From Salinimicrobium sp035607535 (GTDB lineage Bacteria; Bacteroidota; Bacteroidia; Flavobacteriales; Flavobacteriaceae), in NCBI RefSeq assembly GCF_035607535.1, contig NZ_JAYDZX010000006.1, positions 1 through 64,000 of the forward strand: a DNA stretch of 64,000 nucleotides, written 5' to 3'. Each line of letters begins with the position of its first letter. The first letter of the stretch is position 1. Position numbers and translations under genes: made by a program. The notes beneath the pieces are model-generated. The model saw only the letters and a program-made list of their open reading frames with translations. It did no database searches and was not told the DNA's origin. Shown piece by piece: positions 52,156 through 62,800 of the stretch.

Positions 52156-52755
52156 TTAATCTGTCATCCTTATCTTTGGATCGATAAGAAAAGTTTCAGG
52201 TGTTTCCCCATTCACCCTAATAAGGATGTTGTAATATTCCAATCCCTGCACCTTTTTGTTTTTGATCTTTCCCATTATAATCCCATCCCTGTTAGGATCG
52301 CGAAAAACTCCTTCCAGAATTTCAGCTCCCCCATCGGTTTTTCTGAAGATACCCAGCACATCGACCGTTGTTCCCAGGTCTGGATCCAGAGGTTCTGCAC
52401 TCCAGTAGATCTTCATATTCTTATCTACAAGGGCGACATGATCTGAAGGTTTTCGACTATTTTCTGAAGGATCTGAACGATCATCGGTGATCAACACCAT
52501 TTCTTCTTTGTTTCCTTCATTGATCTTTTCTGTATCTACCGTAAGTAAAACATTAGTATCCTGCCGAAGATCTTCTGAAAGATCCGAACTAAAATTAACC
52601 GCTAACTCTTCTGAAGAAGTTTGCAGCAAGCCTGCCGTTTCGCCTTCGGCCATTTTTTCCTCCTGAGGAAGAAAAATGTTGTTATAAGCCATCACCGCAG
52701 TAAAGCATACTAAAAGGCCAAGGGAAAAGATGGGAATAGGTAATTTATTTCTCAT
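52156..52755 (-). CDS. Exported or membrane-anchored hypothetical protein (199 aa)
   Basis: Not recognised. It has one N-terminal hydrophobic segment (PIPIFSLGLLVCFTAVMAY), probably an uncleaved anchor, then an acidic linker and a C-terminal beta-rich part (HVALVDKNMKIYWSAEPLDP, KIKNKKVQGLEYYNILIRV). The terminal domain has the look of a small beta-sandwich sensor. It is a single gene. Confidence 0.55.
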   Translation of the reverse strand: MRNKLPIPIFSLGLLVCFTAVMAYNNIFLPQEEKMAEGETAGLLQTSSEELAVNFSSDLSEDLRQDTNVLLTVDTEKINEGNKEEMVLITDDRSDPSENSRKPSDHVALVDKNMKIYWSAEPLDPDLGTTVDVLGIFRKTDGGAEILEGVFRDPNRDGIIMGKIKNKKVQGLEYYNILIRVNGETPETFLIDPKIRMTD

Positions 52756-52879
52756 AACTCATAAATTTAATTGATTAAGTTATGATTTTCAGGTGTTTAC
52801 ACCATCAAAACTACTGCATTTTTAACATATCATAAGGATTTTACTTTCTCAGATCAAGATTTCCGGTATCTCATTCCGA

Positions 52880-55102
52880 CTACTTGACGGTAAAAGTTTC
52901 CTCCTGGAGCAGCACTTCCCTAAAAGAAACTTCATCTGCTGCGAGTACAAAGATGGTTGTGGGTAAAGGAGCAATGAGATGCTGCATGCGTTTATAGTAG
53001 TTGATGAAGTTAGCATCGGGCACCGCCAAACCTAGTAGCACCATATCTGCATCTTTCGAGGAATGATGCAGCACTTCATCAAAAGAGCGGCCATTAGAAA
53101 CAATGATCTCCAGCTTCGCATCTATCCTCAACTTCTTAATAATAGAAGACAGGTTGCGTTTTGCATCTTTGGCCGAAATTTCGTTGTGTACCATCATTTT
53201 AACAGTGACCTTTGCATCCCGCCAGGAACGACTGCGCTTTAGCAGGTGCCCAAGGATCAACAGTAATCCTCCGTTTCCCTTTACTCCACCCCACCAAATA
53301 TCGACCTGTTCCCGTTCTCCAAAACCCTTGTCATCATCATTGGCAACAATGATCACATTCCTGTTCAGCTCATGAAAATGAGTGATCATGTCGGCGTACT
53401 TCTGCCGGTTTACCTCATTCTCACTATCCCCCAGGATTATTGTGTTGGGTGATAAAGCTCCCAGTCCATAATATTTTACGAATTCGCTCGCGCCGACATA
53501 AGCATCTGATGCCGAAATCACACTGGCAAAGCCCGAGGTATCATTTTTCTCCAGGAAATCCTGGATGTTCTCCTCTATTTTTTTCCGGCGATCATTAGAT
53601 AATGAGCTACCGGTAAGAACCGTGGCTACGGTGAGGATTCCGCGGTCATGGCTTATAGAAGCTGCGAAGTCAATAAGGTGCCAACGGCTGGTGGGAGCAC
53701 CCGATAATACAAGAGGATTGGGCCTCCAGGTCTTGGCTTCACTCTCTTTTCTAAGATTGAGCAGCCCCATTCGCACCAGGGTGAGCCATATCCCCATGCG
53801 AACATCACCCCATGCTGTTTCCATCCTGCGCTTCTGCAGCCACAGGAATATGATGATGACCACCATGAGTGCCAAAGCTGTAGCCAGGGCATTGATGAGA
53901 AACATAACAGCGATACAGCCAAGGGTTCCTAAAAGGGAAAATATCCAGTGTACCTTGAACTTGGGCCTAAAACTCGGGCTGTCGAGCATTTTCTCGAGAC
54001 CTGCAGCTGCATTTAGAACTCCATAGGTGGTAAGAAAGAACATGGTGAGTACAGGAGCGATAAGATTTAGATTTCCGAAGAAAACCGCAACAAGAGCGAT
54101 CCCGAGGGTAAAAAAGGTAGCCATTCTCGGGGAGTCATCTTTTCCGGATCCTTTTCCGAGCCAGCCGGGCAGCACCCGGTCTCTCGCCAGTGCCTGCAAC
54201 ACCCTGGGAGCACCCAATATGCTTCCCACGGCACTTGAAAGCGTAGCTCCCCAAACCCCGATAAGGATCGCATCTCCCCAGTATGACATCTTCCGCATGA
54301 TCAAAGGATCCTCTATGAGACTCAGCGCATCTGCACGGGTTGCAAGGATCACAGGTAAGGTCATATAGATAAGATAACCTACACCTACAGCGGCAAAGGT
54401 TCCTTTAGGAATAGATCTCGCAGGATCTTTAAGATCTCCAGACATATTTACCCCAGCCATGATGCCGGTGACAGCAGGAAAAAAAACTGCAAAGACGATC
54501 CAGAAACCTTCAGAATGTCTGTCGGCTGCTCCCCAAAGTTCTACGGTCGTATCTTCAAGCGGGCTCCCAAAAAGGAGCGACAGCAGTGAAAGCGCGATCC
54601 CGAACATAATAAAATACTGCGCCCGGATGGCAATTTTGGCAGAGATGAGTGCCAATGCAGCTATGAGTATGGTAGTAAGAAGACCTACTGCCTTAAAATC
54701 GAGGGATGGGAATACACTCACCAGACTTTCTGCAAATCCTACAGTGTATAGCGCTACCGAAAGCGCCAGAGCTATAAATAACGGAATACCAACAGCTCCT
54801 CCCACCTCAATTCCCAGCGACCGGCTTATCATATAATATGCTCCTCCTCCTCTCACCCTTTGGTCTGTTGCGATCGAAGCTACAGAGAGTGCAGTGAGGA
54901 AAGTGATAGAGACAGAAATTGTGACAATGAGAAGCGTGCCTATCAGCCCTACGTTCCCTACGACCCAGCCAAATCTCAAGTACATTATGACACCCAGAAT
55001 GGTAAGAATTGAAGGTGTAAAAACTCCTCCAAAGGTGCCTAAACCACCTTTTTTGGAAGGAATGACTTTATCTTTTTTCCGGGTTCTGAAAAATTTCTTC
55101 AT
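52880..55102 (-). CDS. Amino-acid-permease/cation-chloride-cotransporter-like transporter
   Basis: A 740-residue membrane protein with about twelve helices in residues 20-430, opening GGLGTFGGVFTPSILTILGV, the sequence typical of NKCC/CCC-family members and bacterial APC relatives. Then FAVFFPAVTGIMAGVNMSGDLKDPARSIPKGT (conserved CCC loop). The C-terminal 300 residues are a soluble domain like the CCC regulatory domain (TVATVLTGSS, NVIIVANDDDKGFG). It probably moves cations with chloride, or amino acids, in the inner membrane. Single gene; the ATG at 55102 matches the family. Confidence 0.85.
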   Translation of the reverse strand: MKKFFRTRKKDKVIPSKKGGLGTFGGVFTPSILTILGVIMYLRFGWVVGNVGLIGTLLIVTISVSITFLTALSVASIATDQRVRGGGAYYMISRSLGIEVGGAVGIPLFIALALSVALYTVGFAESLVSVFPSLDFKAVGLLTTILIAALALISAKIAIRAQYFIMFGIALSLLSLLFGSPLEDTTVELWGAADRHSEGFWIVFAVFFPAVTGIMAGVNMSGDLKDPARSIPKGTFAAVGVGYLIYMTLPVILATRADALSLIEDPLIMRKMSYWGDAILIGVWGATLSSAVGSILGAPRVLQALARDRVLPGWLGKGSGKDDSPRMATFFTLGIALVAVFFGNLNLIAPVLTMFFLTTYGVLNAAAGLEKMLDSPSFRPKFKVHWIFSLLGTLGCIAVMFLINALATALALMVVIIIFLWLQKRRMETAWGDVRMGIWLTLVRMGLLNLRKESEAKTWRPNPLVLSGAPTSRWHLIDFAASISHDRGILTVATVLTGSSLSNDRRKKIEENIQDFLEKNDTSGFASVISASDAYVGASEFVKYYGLGALSPNTIILGDSENEVNRQKYADMITHFHELNRNVIIVANDDDKGFGEREQVDIWWGGVKGNGGLLLILGHLLKRSRSWRDAKVTVKMMVHNEISAKDAKRNLSSIIKKLRIDAKLEIIVSNGRSFDEVLHHSSKDADMVLLGLAVPDANFINYYKRMQHLIAPLPTTIFVLAADEVSFREVLLQEETFTVK

Positions 55103-55446
55103 CTATGATCCGGGATTCGATCGGGATCCTAAAGATCTGTTTTGCTAATAATTTTTTTCTGATTTAAACCTGCCAGCAAAATTTAGAGAGGCTGAATTCA
55201 GAAGGTTTTGTAAGATTTTGAAGATAATAATAAAATACAAAAAGCTTAATATTCTACAGGATTTATTGGATCTGGACAAGGAAAACAAGACCATCAAAAA
55301 TAACATTTGACACCCCGTATTTCTACCGAAGCTTTATTTCAGAATCGAAATGCCTAATACTTTTAAAATCAGTAAAATAACAGGCGCTTAACACAAAATG
55401 ATTCAAAAGTGGCATAAATTAATGTCGAAATTCAAAATAACAAAAG
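55103..55446. other. Divergent intergenic region
   Basis: 344 bases between the transporter (minus) and the SYLF gene (plus). A degenerate copy of the AAAATGNCATTTT palindrome lies at 55295-55314. No gene or RNA structure is seen. Confidence 0.55.
55295..55314. promoter_or_regulatory. Degenerate copy of the AAAATGNCATTTT element
   Basis: CAAAAATAACATTTGACACC. It matches the GH2 upstream copy in CAAAAAT..CATTT and in the following GACACC, but the palindrome is broken. It is about 130 bases before the SYLF gene. Confidence 0.3.
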
Positions 55447-55992
55447 ATGAAAACACCAAAGATCAATTTTTACCGCAGCATCCTGGTATTACTGGTGATA
55501 TCCCTTGCAAGTTGTGGAGGAGCAAAAAAGACCGGGGACGATTTAATTTCTGATGCCAGGCAGGAAAAAGCGATGATAGAAAGAGAATATCCTATGATGG
55601 CTGATTATTTCAACGGAGCCTCGGGATATGCTATCTTCCCAAATGTAGGTAAAGGAGCATACATTATTGGAGGAGCTTCAGGAAACGGAGTTGTTTATCA
55701 AAACGGGCGCATGATTGGATACGCCGATCTAAAGCAGGTTGACGTGGGACTTCAATTGGGAGGTAAGGCCTTTGTAGAAGTTCTTTTCTTTGAAACCGAT
55801 GAAGCTCTTGAAAGATTCCAAAACGGAAGCTATGAACTTAGCGCCAATGCATCTGCCGTGATCCTGGATGAAGGATTCTCAGAAGATCTGGAATTCCAGG
55901 ACGGGGTGGCAATTGTTACCGTTCCCAAGGCTGGTGCAATGGCAGGTATTTCTGTTGGAGGACAAAGGTTCGAATTTACCCCCGCCCAATAG
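55447..55992 (+). CDS. SYLF-domain lipoprotein
   Basis: A 181-residue lipoprotein (LASCGG, Cys23). The SYLF (YSC84-type) lipid-binding fold is shown by YFNGASGYAIFPNVGKGAYIIGGASGNGVVYQNGRMIGYADL and the C-terminal GVAIVTVPKAGAMAGISVGG, quoted in pieces: ASGYAIFPNVGKGAYIIG near 58 and VPKAGAMAGISVGGQ near 158. Members bind phosphoinositides or membranes. In bacteria they are outer-membrane associated and often stress-induced. The gene stands alone after the possible regulatory element at 55295. Confidence 0.85.
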   Translation: MKTPKINFYRSILVLLVISLASCGGAKKTGDDLISDARQEKAMIEREYPMMADYFNGASGYAIFPNVGKGAYIIGGASGNGVVYQNGRMIGYADLKQVDVGLQLGGKAFVEVLFFETDEALERFQNGSYELSANASAVILDEGFSEDLEFQDGVAIVTVPKAGAMAGISVGGQRFEFTPAQ

Positions 55993-56167
55993 GTTTCAAC
56001 TGTCTTTATTCAGGAGGCTGTCCAAAAAAACTGATTTTACTTTATTCTGAAGTTGTTTTGCAATTCTGATATCCGATAAATCAGGCGGATCAGAAACTAT
56101 TACAGGTTCAGGTCGATAGAATATGAGATTTTTGGATTGCCTCTTTTTTTGAAGGATAAAAATACTG

Positions 56168-57025
56168 TTAGCTCCTAACTGCTGAAGTGCGAAGTTTTTT
56201 CACAGGGATTTCCCCATTTTTGATCATTTGAAGGGTATGTTCATAGCCTACATTAATGATCTCTTCTATCCTGCTAAAATCAAACAAGGTGTAGTTCTGC
56301 ATTTGCGGTGGATCGATCAGGAAATCGCACAGTTCCATTTCAGGCCTTGAATTTTGAGTAATCCCCAGATTCACTGCTCTCTCCATGATACTTCTTGGTC
56401 CCGGGAAGTTCGCCTTTTGCCCGGGATAATTCACGTGAGAACCAATAAGATATTTACACTTATCCCTAATGGCTGAAGCCGGAAGGTTGCAAAAGAGTCC
56501 GCCATCAACATAATTCACCTGATCAAGAATAATAGGGGCAAAAAATCCGGGAACAGAGCAACTGGCCATGATATAATCAAAGAGAGGGCCTTTGCAGCGC
56601 ATTTCGCCGCAGGCGTCATTGAGATTTGAAAGGGCCAGATAAAAAGGTTTTTTCAGGGCCTGGAAATCATCTTCGCTAATATATTTATGAAGGGCTACCT
56701 TCATTTTTTCCAGTTTATAGATACCGGTGCGTCTCCAGGAAAACCCGGTCATCTTGGAAAAGGTTTCTTCGGTGAGGATCTTTTTAATGCCCCCCGGGGA
56801 GTACCCGGCAGCATAAAGCGCACCCACAACAGCTCCCATACTGGTACCCGAGATGATTTGGGGTTCAATCCCGTATTCATGAAGCGCCTTTAGTACTCCA
56901 ACATGTGCGTAGCCGCGGGCACTTCCGCCACTAAGGCTTATGCCTACTTTGAATTCCGGCTTTGGCTTAAAAGAGAAAAATTCTGAAAAATTCAATATGT
57001 ATAAAATATGGGACCAAGATAGCAT
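56168..57025 (-). CDS. Patatin-like phospholipase
   Basis: A 285-residue lipid hydrolase with the catalytic dyad. The oxyanion loop GISLSGGSARGYAHVG starts near residue 28, GTSMGAVVGALYAAGYSP (Ser near 61) is the nucleophile elbow, and VDGGLFCNLPAS (Asp near 173) gives the DGG partner. There is no signal peptide or barrel domain, so it is likely cytoplasmic or inner-membrane-bound. It diverges from the efflux operon, and the two start regions lie two bases apart in the annotated frames. The ATG codon at 57025 could be upstream of the true start. Confidence 0.85.
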   Translation of the reverse strand: MLSWSHILYILNFSEFFSFKPKPEFKVGISLSGGSARGYAHVGVLKALHEYGIEPQIISGTSMGAVVGALYAAGYSPGGIKKILTEETFSKMTGFSWRRTGIYKLEKMKVALHKYISEDDFQALKKPFYLALSNLNDACGEMRCKGPLFDYIMASCSVPGFFAPIILDQVNYVDGGLFCNLPASAIRDKCKYLIGSHVNYPGQKANFPGPRSIMERAVNLGITQNSRPEMELCDFLIDPPQMQNYTLFDFSRIEEIINVGYEHTLQMIKNGEIPVKKLRTSAVRS

Positions 57026-57027
57026 TT

Positions 57028-58626
57028 TTGGCGCTGGTAATAAGGATTGGTTTCACAGGAAGAGGGTCCAAAAATGACATTTTTAAGAGCTCTTCTTTGC
57101 TGTTGCCTGCAAATAAAAAATCTGTAACTTTAGAATTATTCGCTCATTATCCTTGTAAAGCAGGTTTAAACGAAAAGTACAACCTAAACAGAAACTATAA
57201 ACTGAAGCCAAAGAAAATTCCATACTACTTTTGGAAATCCTTTATTTCTCTACATTCCGGCAGGGCAGGATTGCCTGCCCTTATTTTAATCCTGATCCTT
57301 TCCTCATGTACGCCGCGCCTGGCTCCACAAGAAGCTCCCATTCAGGACCCTCAGGAATTTACAGCCACAGGCACTGCATCACTTCCTGAAAACTGGTGGC
57401 AAAGTTTTGAAGATCCGGTACTGGATTCCCTGGTTCAACAAGGGCTTCAGGAAAACCTCTTTTTGGCAGGTAACTGGCAGGAATACAAAGCCGCACTCGC
57501 AGTAGTAAAGAGGGAAAGATCTTTTCTCTTTCCACAGGTCGATGGCTTCGCAGGTATAGATAAGAACACACCCCAGGGGAATTTTTCACAGGACTTTCAA
57601 TTACAGACCGGTCTCGCTGCTTCTTATGAAATTGATCTCTGGGGGCGGATACGGGCCGGAATACAGGCAGAAAAATTTAACGCCCAAGCTGTTCTCCGCG
57701 ATTACCAGGCAGCTGCAATGACCATCTCGGCAGAGATCTCCATTACCTGGTATCAATTGCTCACTGCCCGCCGCCAACTTGAGCTCATAAATCAACAAAT
57801 AAAGACCAATGAGGATATTGTAAAACTTATAAGGGCAAGATTTGCAGGAGGACAAATTCGCGCGGTCGACATCCTGCGGCAGGAGCAGCTACTTGAAAGT
57901 ACCAGGGACCAGAAGATCTTTTACGAAACTAACCTCGAGATCCTGAAGAACCGACTGGCAGTACTGCTAGGGCGGCCTCCACAAAATATTGAGGAATTTT
58001 CTTCGGGAATAATTCCCAATCTGCCTCCGCTTCCGGAGACCGGACTACCCCTGGAGCTCGTTCGTCGCCGTCCCGATCTTCAGCGGGCATACAGCCTGGT
58101 CCTTGCTGCCGACAGGGAACTGGCTTTTGCCGTTAGGAGTAAGTTCCCCGTGATTTCCATTGAGGCCCAGGGAAGATTTAATTCCGCCGACATCAATAAA
58201 CTGTTTGAGAACTGGACTTACAGCCTGGCAGGAAATTTAGTAGCACCCCTCATCTATGGCGGCAGACTTTCGGCCGAGGCAGATCGTGCAGAGGCAGTGA
58301 AGAATCAGCGATTGTTCGAATACGGGCAGGCTGTACTTACAGCATTTGAGGAGGTTGAAAATGCCCTTTTTCAGGAGTATAAACAAATTGAGAGACTGGA
58401 GGTTTTAGAAAGAAGGCTTGATCTGTCTGCCAAAACATCAAAACAATTGCGAATAGAATTTTTGAACGGTCTAAGTCCTTACCTGGATGTGCTGTTAGCC
58501 CTGGATGAGCAACAGCAGCTTGAAAGGGAAATACTGGAAGCAAGGCAGGAGCTCCTGGAAATACGCATTGGGCTTTACAGGGCATTGGCAGGCGCCTTTG
58601 ACCCTCCGGAAACAAGCAGTCTTTAA
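57028..58626 (+). CDS. TolC/NodT-family outer-membrane efflux lipoprotein
   Basis: Outer-membrane channel of a tripartite efflux pump. The mature protein starts with the lipobox cysteine at 57307-57309 (LILSSCTPRL), then NWWQSFEDPVLDSLVQQGL, and has the two OEP repeats with RQLELINQQIKTNEDIVKLI, QLLESTRDQKI and VENALFQEYKQIERLEVLERRL coiled coils. The coordinates give the maximal open frame. No ATG lies anywhere in frame before the lipobox; candidates are TTG at 57271 or other non-ATG codons, so the true start is unresolved and lies downstream of the palindrome at 57070. It is followed by the adaptor gene 10 bases later. Confidence 0.75.
   Translation: MALVIRIGFTGRGSKNDIFKSSSLLLPANKKSVTLELFAHYPCKAGLNEKYNLNRNYKLKPKKIPYYFWKSFISLHSGRAGLPALILILILSSCTPRLAPQEAPIQDPQEFTATGTASLPENWWQSFEDPVLDSLVQQGLQENLFLAGNWQEYKAALAVVKRERSFLFPQVDGFAGIDKNTPQGNFSQDFQLQTGLAASYEIDLWGRIRAGIQAEKFNAQAVLRDYQAAAMTISAEISITWYQLLTARRQLELINQQIKTNEDIVKLIRARFAGGQIRAVDILRQEQLLESTRDQKIFYETNLEILKNRLAVLLGRPPQNIEEFSSGIIPNLPPLPETGLPLELVRRRPDLQRAYSLVLAADRELAFAVRSKFPVISIEAQGRFNSADINKLFENWTYSLAGNLVAPLIYGGRLSAEADRAEAVKNQRLFEYGQAVLTAFEEVENALFQEYKQIERLEVLERRLDLSAKTSKQLRIEFLNGLSPYLDVLLALDEQQQLEREILEARQELLEIRIGLYRALAGAFDPPETSSL
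57070..57084. promoter_or_regulatory. Palindrome AAAAATGACATTTTT (copy 3 of 4)
   Basis: A perfect 7+1+7 palindrome preceded by GGGTCC, as is the copy at 63063 (GGTCC). It lies upstream of the efflux lipoprotein's lipobox region and also close to the start of the divergent patatin. Confidence 0.5.
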
Positions 58627-58636
58627 AGATTAAAGA

Positions 58637-59839
58637 ATGAGCACAAAGAAAATAGTTATTATTTGTATAGGCATAATGGTAGGGGCGGCAGTGATAACCT
58701 CCTTTATCTTTCTAAGCGAACCAACTGCACAAAAAGAAGGGGCTACCCGGGAGATGGCAATGCTGGTGAACGTTACAGAAGCAGAAGCCGGAAATTTTTC
58801 TCCTCTCCTGCTCGCTACCGGTACGGTGGAACCAGTAGAGGATGTGATCCTTAGCGCCCGAGTGGGTGGAGAAGTTATTCGCCGGGCACCTGCATTTGTA
58901 CCCGGTGGGTTTGTACACAAAGGAGACCTTCTCCTGCAAATAGATCCTTCAGATTACAGGAACAATCTGGAACTGCGTCGCAGTGAACTGCTACAAGCTC
59001 AAACCAATCTTGATGTAGAGATGGGCCGGCAGGAAGTGGCCCAGCAGGATCTGGAGCTGGTGGGAGATCAAAGTCTCACTCCCGAAGAACAAGCTTTGGT
59101 GTTGCGCCAGCCACAACTCAACGCCGTCAAAGCCAGGATCAAGGCAGCCCGGGCCGCGGTAGACCAGGCGCAATTGGAGCTGGCAAGAACCACCATCAAA
59201 GCGCCTTTTGATGCTCACATCCTTACGCAAAACGTTACTACAGGTTCACAGGTAGCTCCCGGTGAGGACCTGGGAAGACTGGTTGGTACAGAGAAATATC
59301 GCGTGATCTTAAGCCTTCTGGTTTCCCGACTGCAATATCTGCGCTTTCCGGGTTCAGAGAACGAGAAAGGCTCGTTGGTAAGGATCAGGAATACTGCTGC
59401 ATGGCCTGCCGAGACATATAGAACAGGTCATGTTGCCAGCCGGGTGGGTGCATTGGACAACCAAACAAGATTGGCACGAATTCTAGTGGAAGTCCCCGAT
59501 CCTCTTGCACAAGGTTCTGCTGCAGGTAAACCCGAATTGATCATTGGGACCTTTGTAGAAAGCCTCATTGAAGGAAATGAAATTGAAGATGTCGTGCGGC
59601 TTGATCGTGACTACTTAAGAGATAATGACAAAGTTTGGGTAATGCAGGATGGAAAGCTTTTCATCAGGCAAGTGGAGGTTTTACTCACAGATAGCCAATA
59701 TGCCTACATAACTAAAGGACTTGAAAAAGGTGAAAAGGTCATTACTACTAATTTGAGTACGGTAGCGGAGGGGGCTGCAGTACGAACCGAGGCAGATCCG
59801 GTCACCCGTACCGGCAGCGATAGTGACAGCATAGAATAA
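58637..59839 (+). CDS. RND efflux periplasmic adaptor (membrane fusion protein)
   Basis: A 400-residue adaptor with an N-terminal membrane anchor (KKIVIICIGIMVGAAVITSFIFL). It has the split lipoyl domain (ATGTVEPVEDVILSARVGGEV and later TTIKAPFDAHILTQNVTTGSQV), a long alpha-hairpin (NLELRRSELLQAQTNLDVEMG) between, and beta-barrel and membrane-proximal domains (RLDRDYLRDNDKVWVMQDG, GLEKGEKVITTNL). It couples the RND pump to the outer-membrane channel. Its stop overlaps the next start (TAATG). Confidence 0.9.
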   Translation: MSTKKIVIICIGIMVGAAVITSFIFLSEPTAQKEGATREMAMLVNVTEAEAGNFSPLLLATGTVEPVEDVILSARVGGEVIRRAPAFVPGGFVHKGDLLLQIDPSDYRNNLELRRSELLQAQTNLDVEMGRQEVAQQDLELVGDQSLTPEEQALVLRQPQLNAVKARIKAARAAVDQAQLELARTTIKAPFDAHILTQNVTTGSQVAPGEDLGRLVGTEKYRVILSLLVSRLQYLRFPGSENEKGSLVRIRNTAAWPAETYRTGHVASRVGALDNQTRLARILVEVPDPLAQGSAAGKPELIIGTFVESLIEGNEIEDVVRLDRDYLRDNDKVWVMQDGKLFIRQVEVLLTDSQYAYITKGLEKGEKVITTNLSTVAEGAAVRTEADPVTRTGSDSDSIE

Positions 59840-62800
59840 TGGCAGAAAAAGACTCAAATATCAGGAAGGAAGGGATCATTGATTATATGGCACGCAATTC
59901 CATTGCAGCCAATTTGCTAATGGTTCTGCTTATTGCCGGCGGAATTTGGACCATGCTGCAAATTCAGAAGGAGGTATTTCCTCAGTTTCAGCTTGATTAT
60001 GTAAACGTAAATGTACAGTATCCCGGTGCAGCCCCGGCCGAGGTAGAACAGGGTATTTTGTTGCCTGTGGAAGAAGCCATTCGCGGTATTCAGGGCATAA
60101 AGGAGATCGTCTCAACTGCCAGGGAAGGTTCGGGGGAAGTTGTGATTGAGCTTATTGCCGGCACAAATCGCATGAAGGCATTTCAGGATATTGATCAGGC
60201 TGTAAGCAGGATCCGGACCTTTCCCGATGACATCGAACAACCCCAGGTGAGCCTGCAATTACAGCAGCAGGACGTGATGGAAATAAGCCTTTATGGGCAG
60301 GTGGATATCTGGACCTTGAGGCAGCTGGGGGAGCAACTCCGCAACATCCTATTGAGCAATCCGCAGATCACCCAGGTAGAACTGGGAAATGTGCCCGATT
60401 ATTTTACTCATATAGAAATCCCCCGAAATAATCTGCGGAAGTACAATCTCACTCTTGACCAGGTCGCCCGTATAGTAGCCGAGTCCAGTGAAGATGTCCC
60501 CGCAGGCGCCGTAGAGACTGCAACCGGCGAGATTCTTTTAAGGATGAAAGAAAGAAAACAATGGGCAGAAGAATTCAGGAAAATTGCGATCATTAACTCA
60601 GATTCAGGAGCCAAGGTTACTTTAGGAGAAATAGCTACCGTGACAGATGGATTTGAGGAAACAGGTTTTCACGGACAATTCAACCGGGAACCGGCAGTTA
60701 GCCTGAGTATTTACAGAGTCGGTGACCAATCTCCCCTGGAGATCGCAGAGGAGGTCGAAAAGATCCTTGGCGATTTCCAGTTACCGCCCGGTGTAAAATA
60801 TCGCATTGACAGCAACCGTGCAGAAGATTATAGTGAACGTCTTTCCCTGCTTACAGAGAACGGATTGATGGCTATAGTCATAGTGCTGATCATTTTAACC
60901 CTCTTCCTGGAATACCGGCTCGCTTTCTGGGTCATGATGGGAATGACCATATCTTTTATTGGCGGGATTATCTTTTTGCCCCTCATTGGTGTAAGCATAA
61001 ATATGATCTCCATGTTTGGATTCCTGGTAGTCCTGGGGATTGTTGTAGATGACGCTATTGTGGTTGGGGAGAACGTGTACGAATACCGCAAAAAGGGGTT
61101 AAGCCCAATAGATGCCGCAATAGCTGGCACCAAAGATGTATCCCGCCCGGTGGTTTTTAGTATCGCCACCACCATAATTGCCTTTGTACCACTTTTAATG
61201 ATGCCGGGTGAAACAGGAAAATTCTGGTGGCCCTTACCTGTGGTTGTGATCGTAATATTGGCTGTTTCTCTTTTTGAAGCACTTTTTATTCTGCCGTCCC
61301 ATTTAGGTCACTTAAAGAAGAAACAAGCCAAAGGCTGGGCACTAAAACTGGAAGAGTTACAGCAAAAATTTGCCAATGGCTTCGATAGCTTTGTGCACAA
61401 TTACTACCGCCCTCTCCTCGACAAGTCTTTAAAGTACCGGTACATCACCCTTACGGCTGCTGTTGCCCTCTTAATAATTGTGGGAGGTTACGGCTATAGT
61501 GATCATATGGGCATGATCATGATGCCCGAAGTGGCTGCCGATGAGATCGAAGCCGGAGTGCGACTGCCGGAAGGTACCACCACCCAGCAATCGGCAAAAG
61601 TAGCTGAAGAGATCACCAATTCCACCTTCGAAATGTTTGAGGAACACAATCTTTTCGAAGTAGCAGAAGGGGTCAAAACAAATGTGAGAGGCCAGAATTT
61701 CATTGATGTGGAGATCGTAATGAAGCCGCCCGATGAAAGGGAAATGACGGCCAGGGAAGTCATCGCTCTTTGGCGGGATAACATTGGTGAAATAGAGGGA
61801 GTGGATCAAATAACATTTGAAGCTGAACGTGGCCCCGGCGGCTATCAACAGGATATTAGCGTTGACCTTAGCCACACCGATATCAATGTGCTTGAAAAGG
61901 CAAGCATGGCGTTTTCCAAAAGAATGGCTGAGTTCCAGAATACGCGTGACATCAGTGACAACTATAACAAAGGAAAGCAGCAGTTCGATTTCAAGCTTCT
62001 GCCCGAAGGGAGGAATCTCGGCCTCACCTCCAATGAAGTGGGAAGACAGGTAAGAGATGCCTTCTATGGTGCCCTGGCCATGAGGCAAATGCGTTCCATC
62101 AACGAGATTGAAGTAAGGGTAAAACTGCCTTTAGAGGAAAGGCGAAATATTCAGAACCTGGAGAATTTTCTCATCAGGACCCAGCAGGGAGTCGAAGTCC
62201 CGTTACTGGATGTGGTAAGGATAGAACGTGATGAAGCCTTTACCAGTATCAACAGGCGCGATGGCCGCCGTGTTGTGAATGTGGGAATGGATGTAGAACC
62301 TGCCAACACCGTGGGGCAGGTACTTGCTGCAATCCAAACCGAAGTACTGCCCCAACTGCGGGGCGATTTTCCCGGCCTCACCTGGACCTTTGAAGGGAGC
62401 CAGGCCGATATGCGGGAATCTACAGATACTCTTTGGAACACTTTCTCAATGGCCATGCTCATCATTTATGTCCTGCTGGCAATAGCTTTTAGCAGCTACG
62501 TACAACCGCTTATAGTAATGACAGCAATACCATTTGGGATTGTGGGTGCTGTTATTGGTCATATCCTTCTGGGATACGACCTTTCCCTGGTGAGCCTTAT
62601 GGGAGTGATCGCCCTTACGGGAGTAGTGGTGAACGACAGCCTCATCATGATCGATTACGCCAATAAAAAGCGCAGGGAATGCTCTGTTTATGAGGCCATT
62701 CATGAAGCAGGCCTGCGTCGTTTCAGACCTATTATCTTAACTACCCTCACAACCTTTGGTGGATTAACACCTATAATTTTGGAAACATCGAGTCAGGCTT

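Noticed and set aside
55108..55131. GATCC...GGATC inverted repeat before the transporter start
   Set aside because: Only a five-base stem; too short to call an operator or attenuator.
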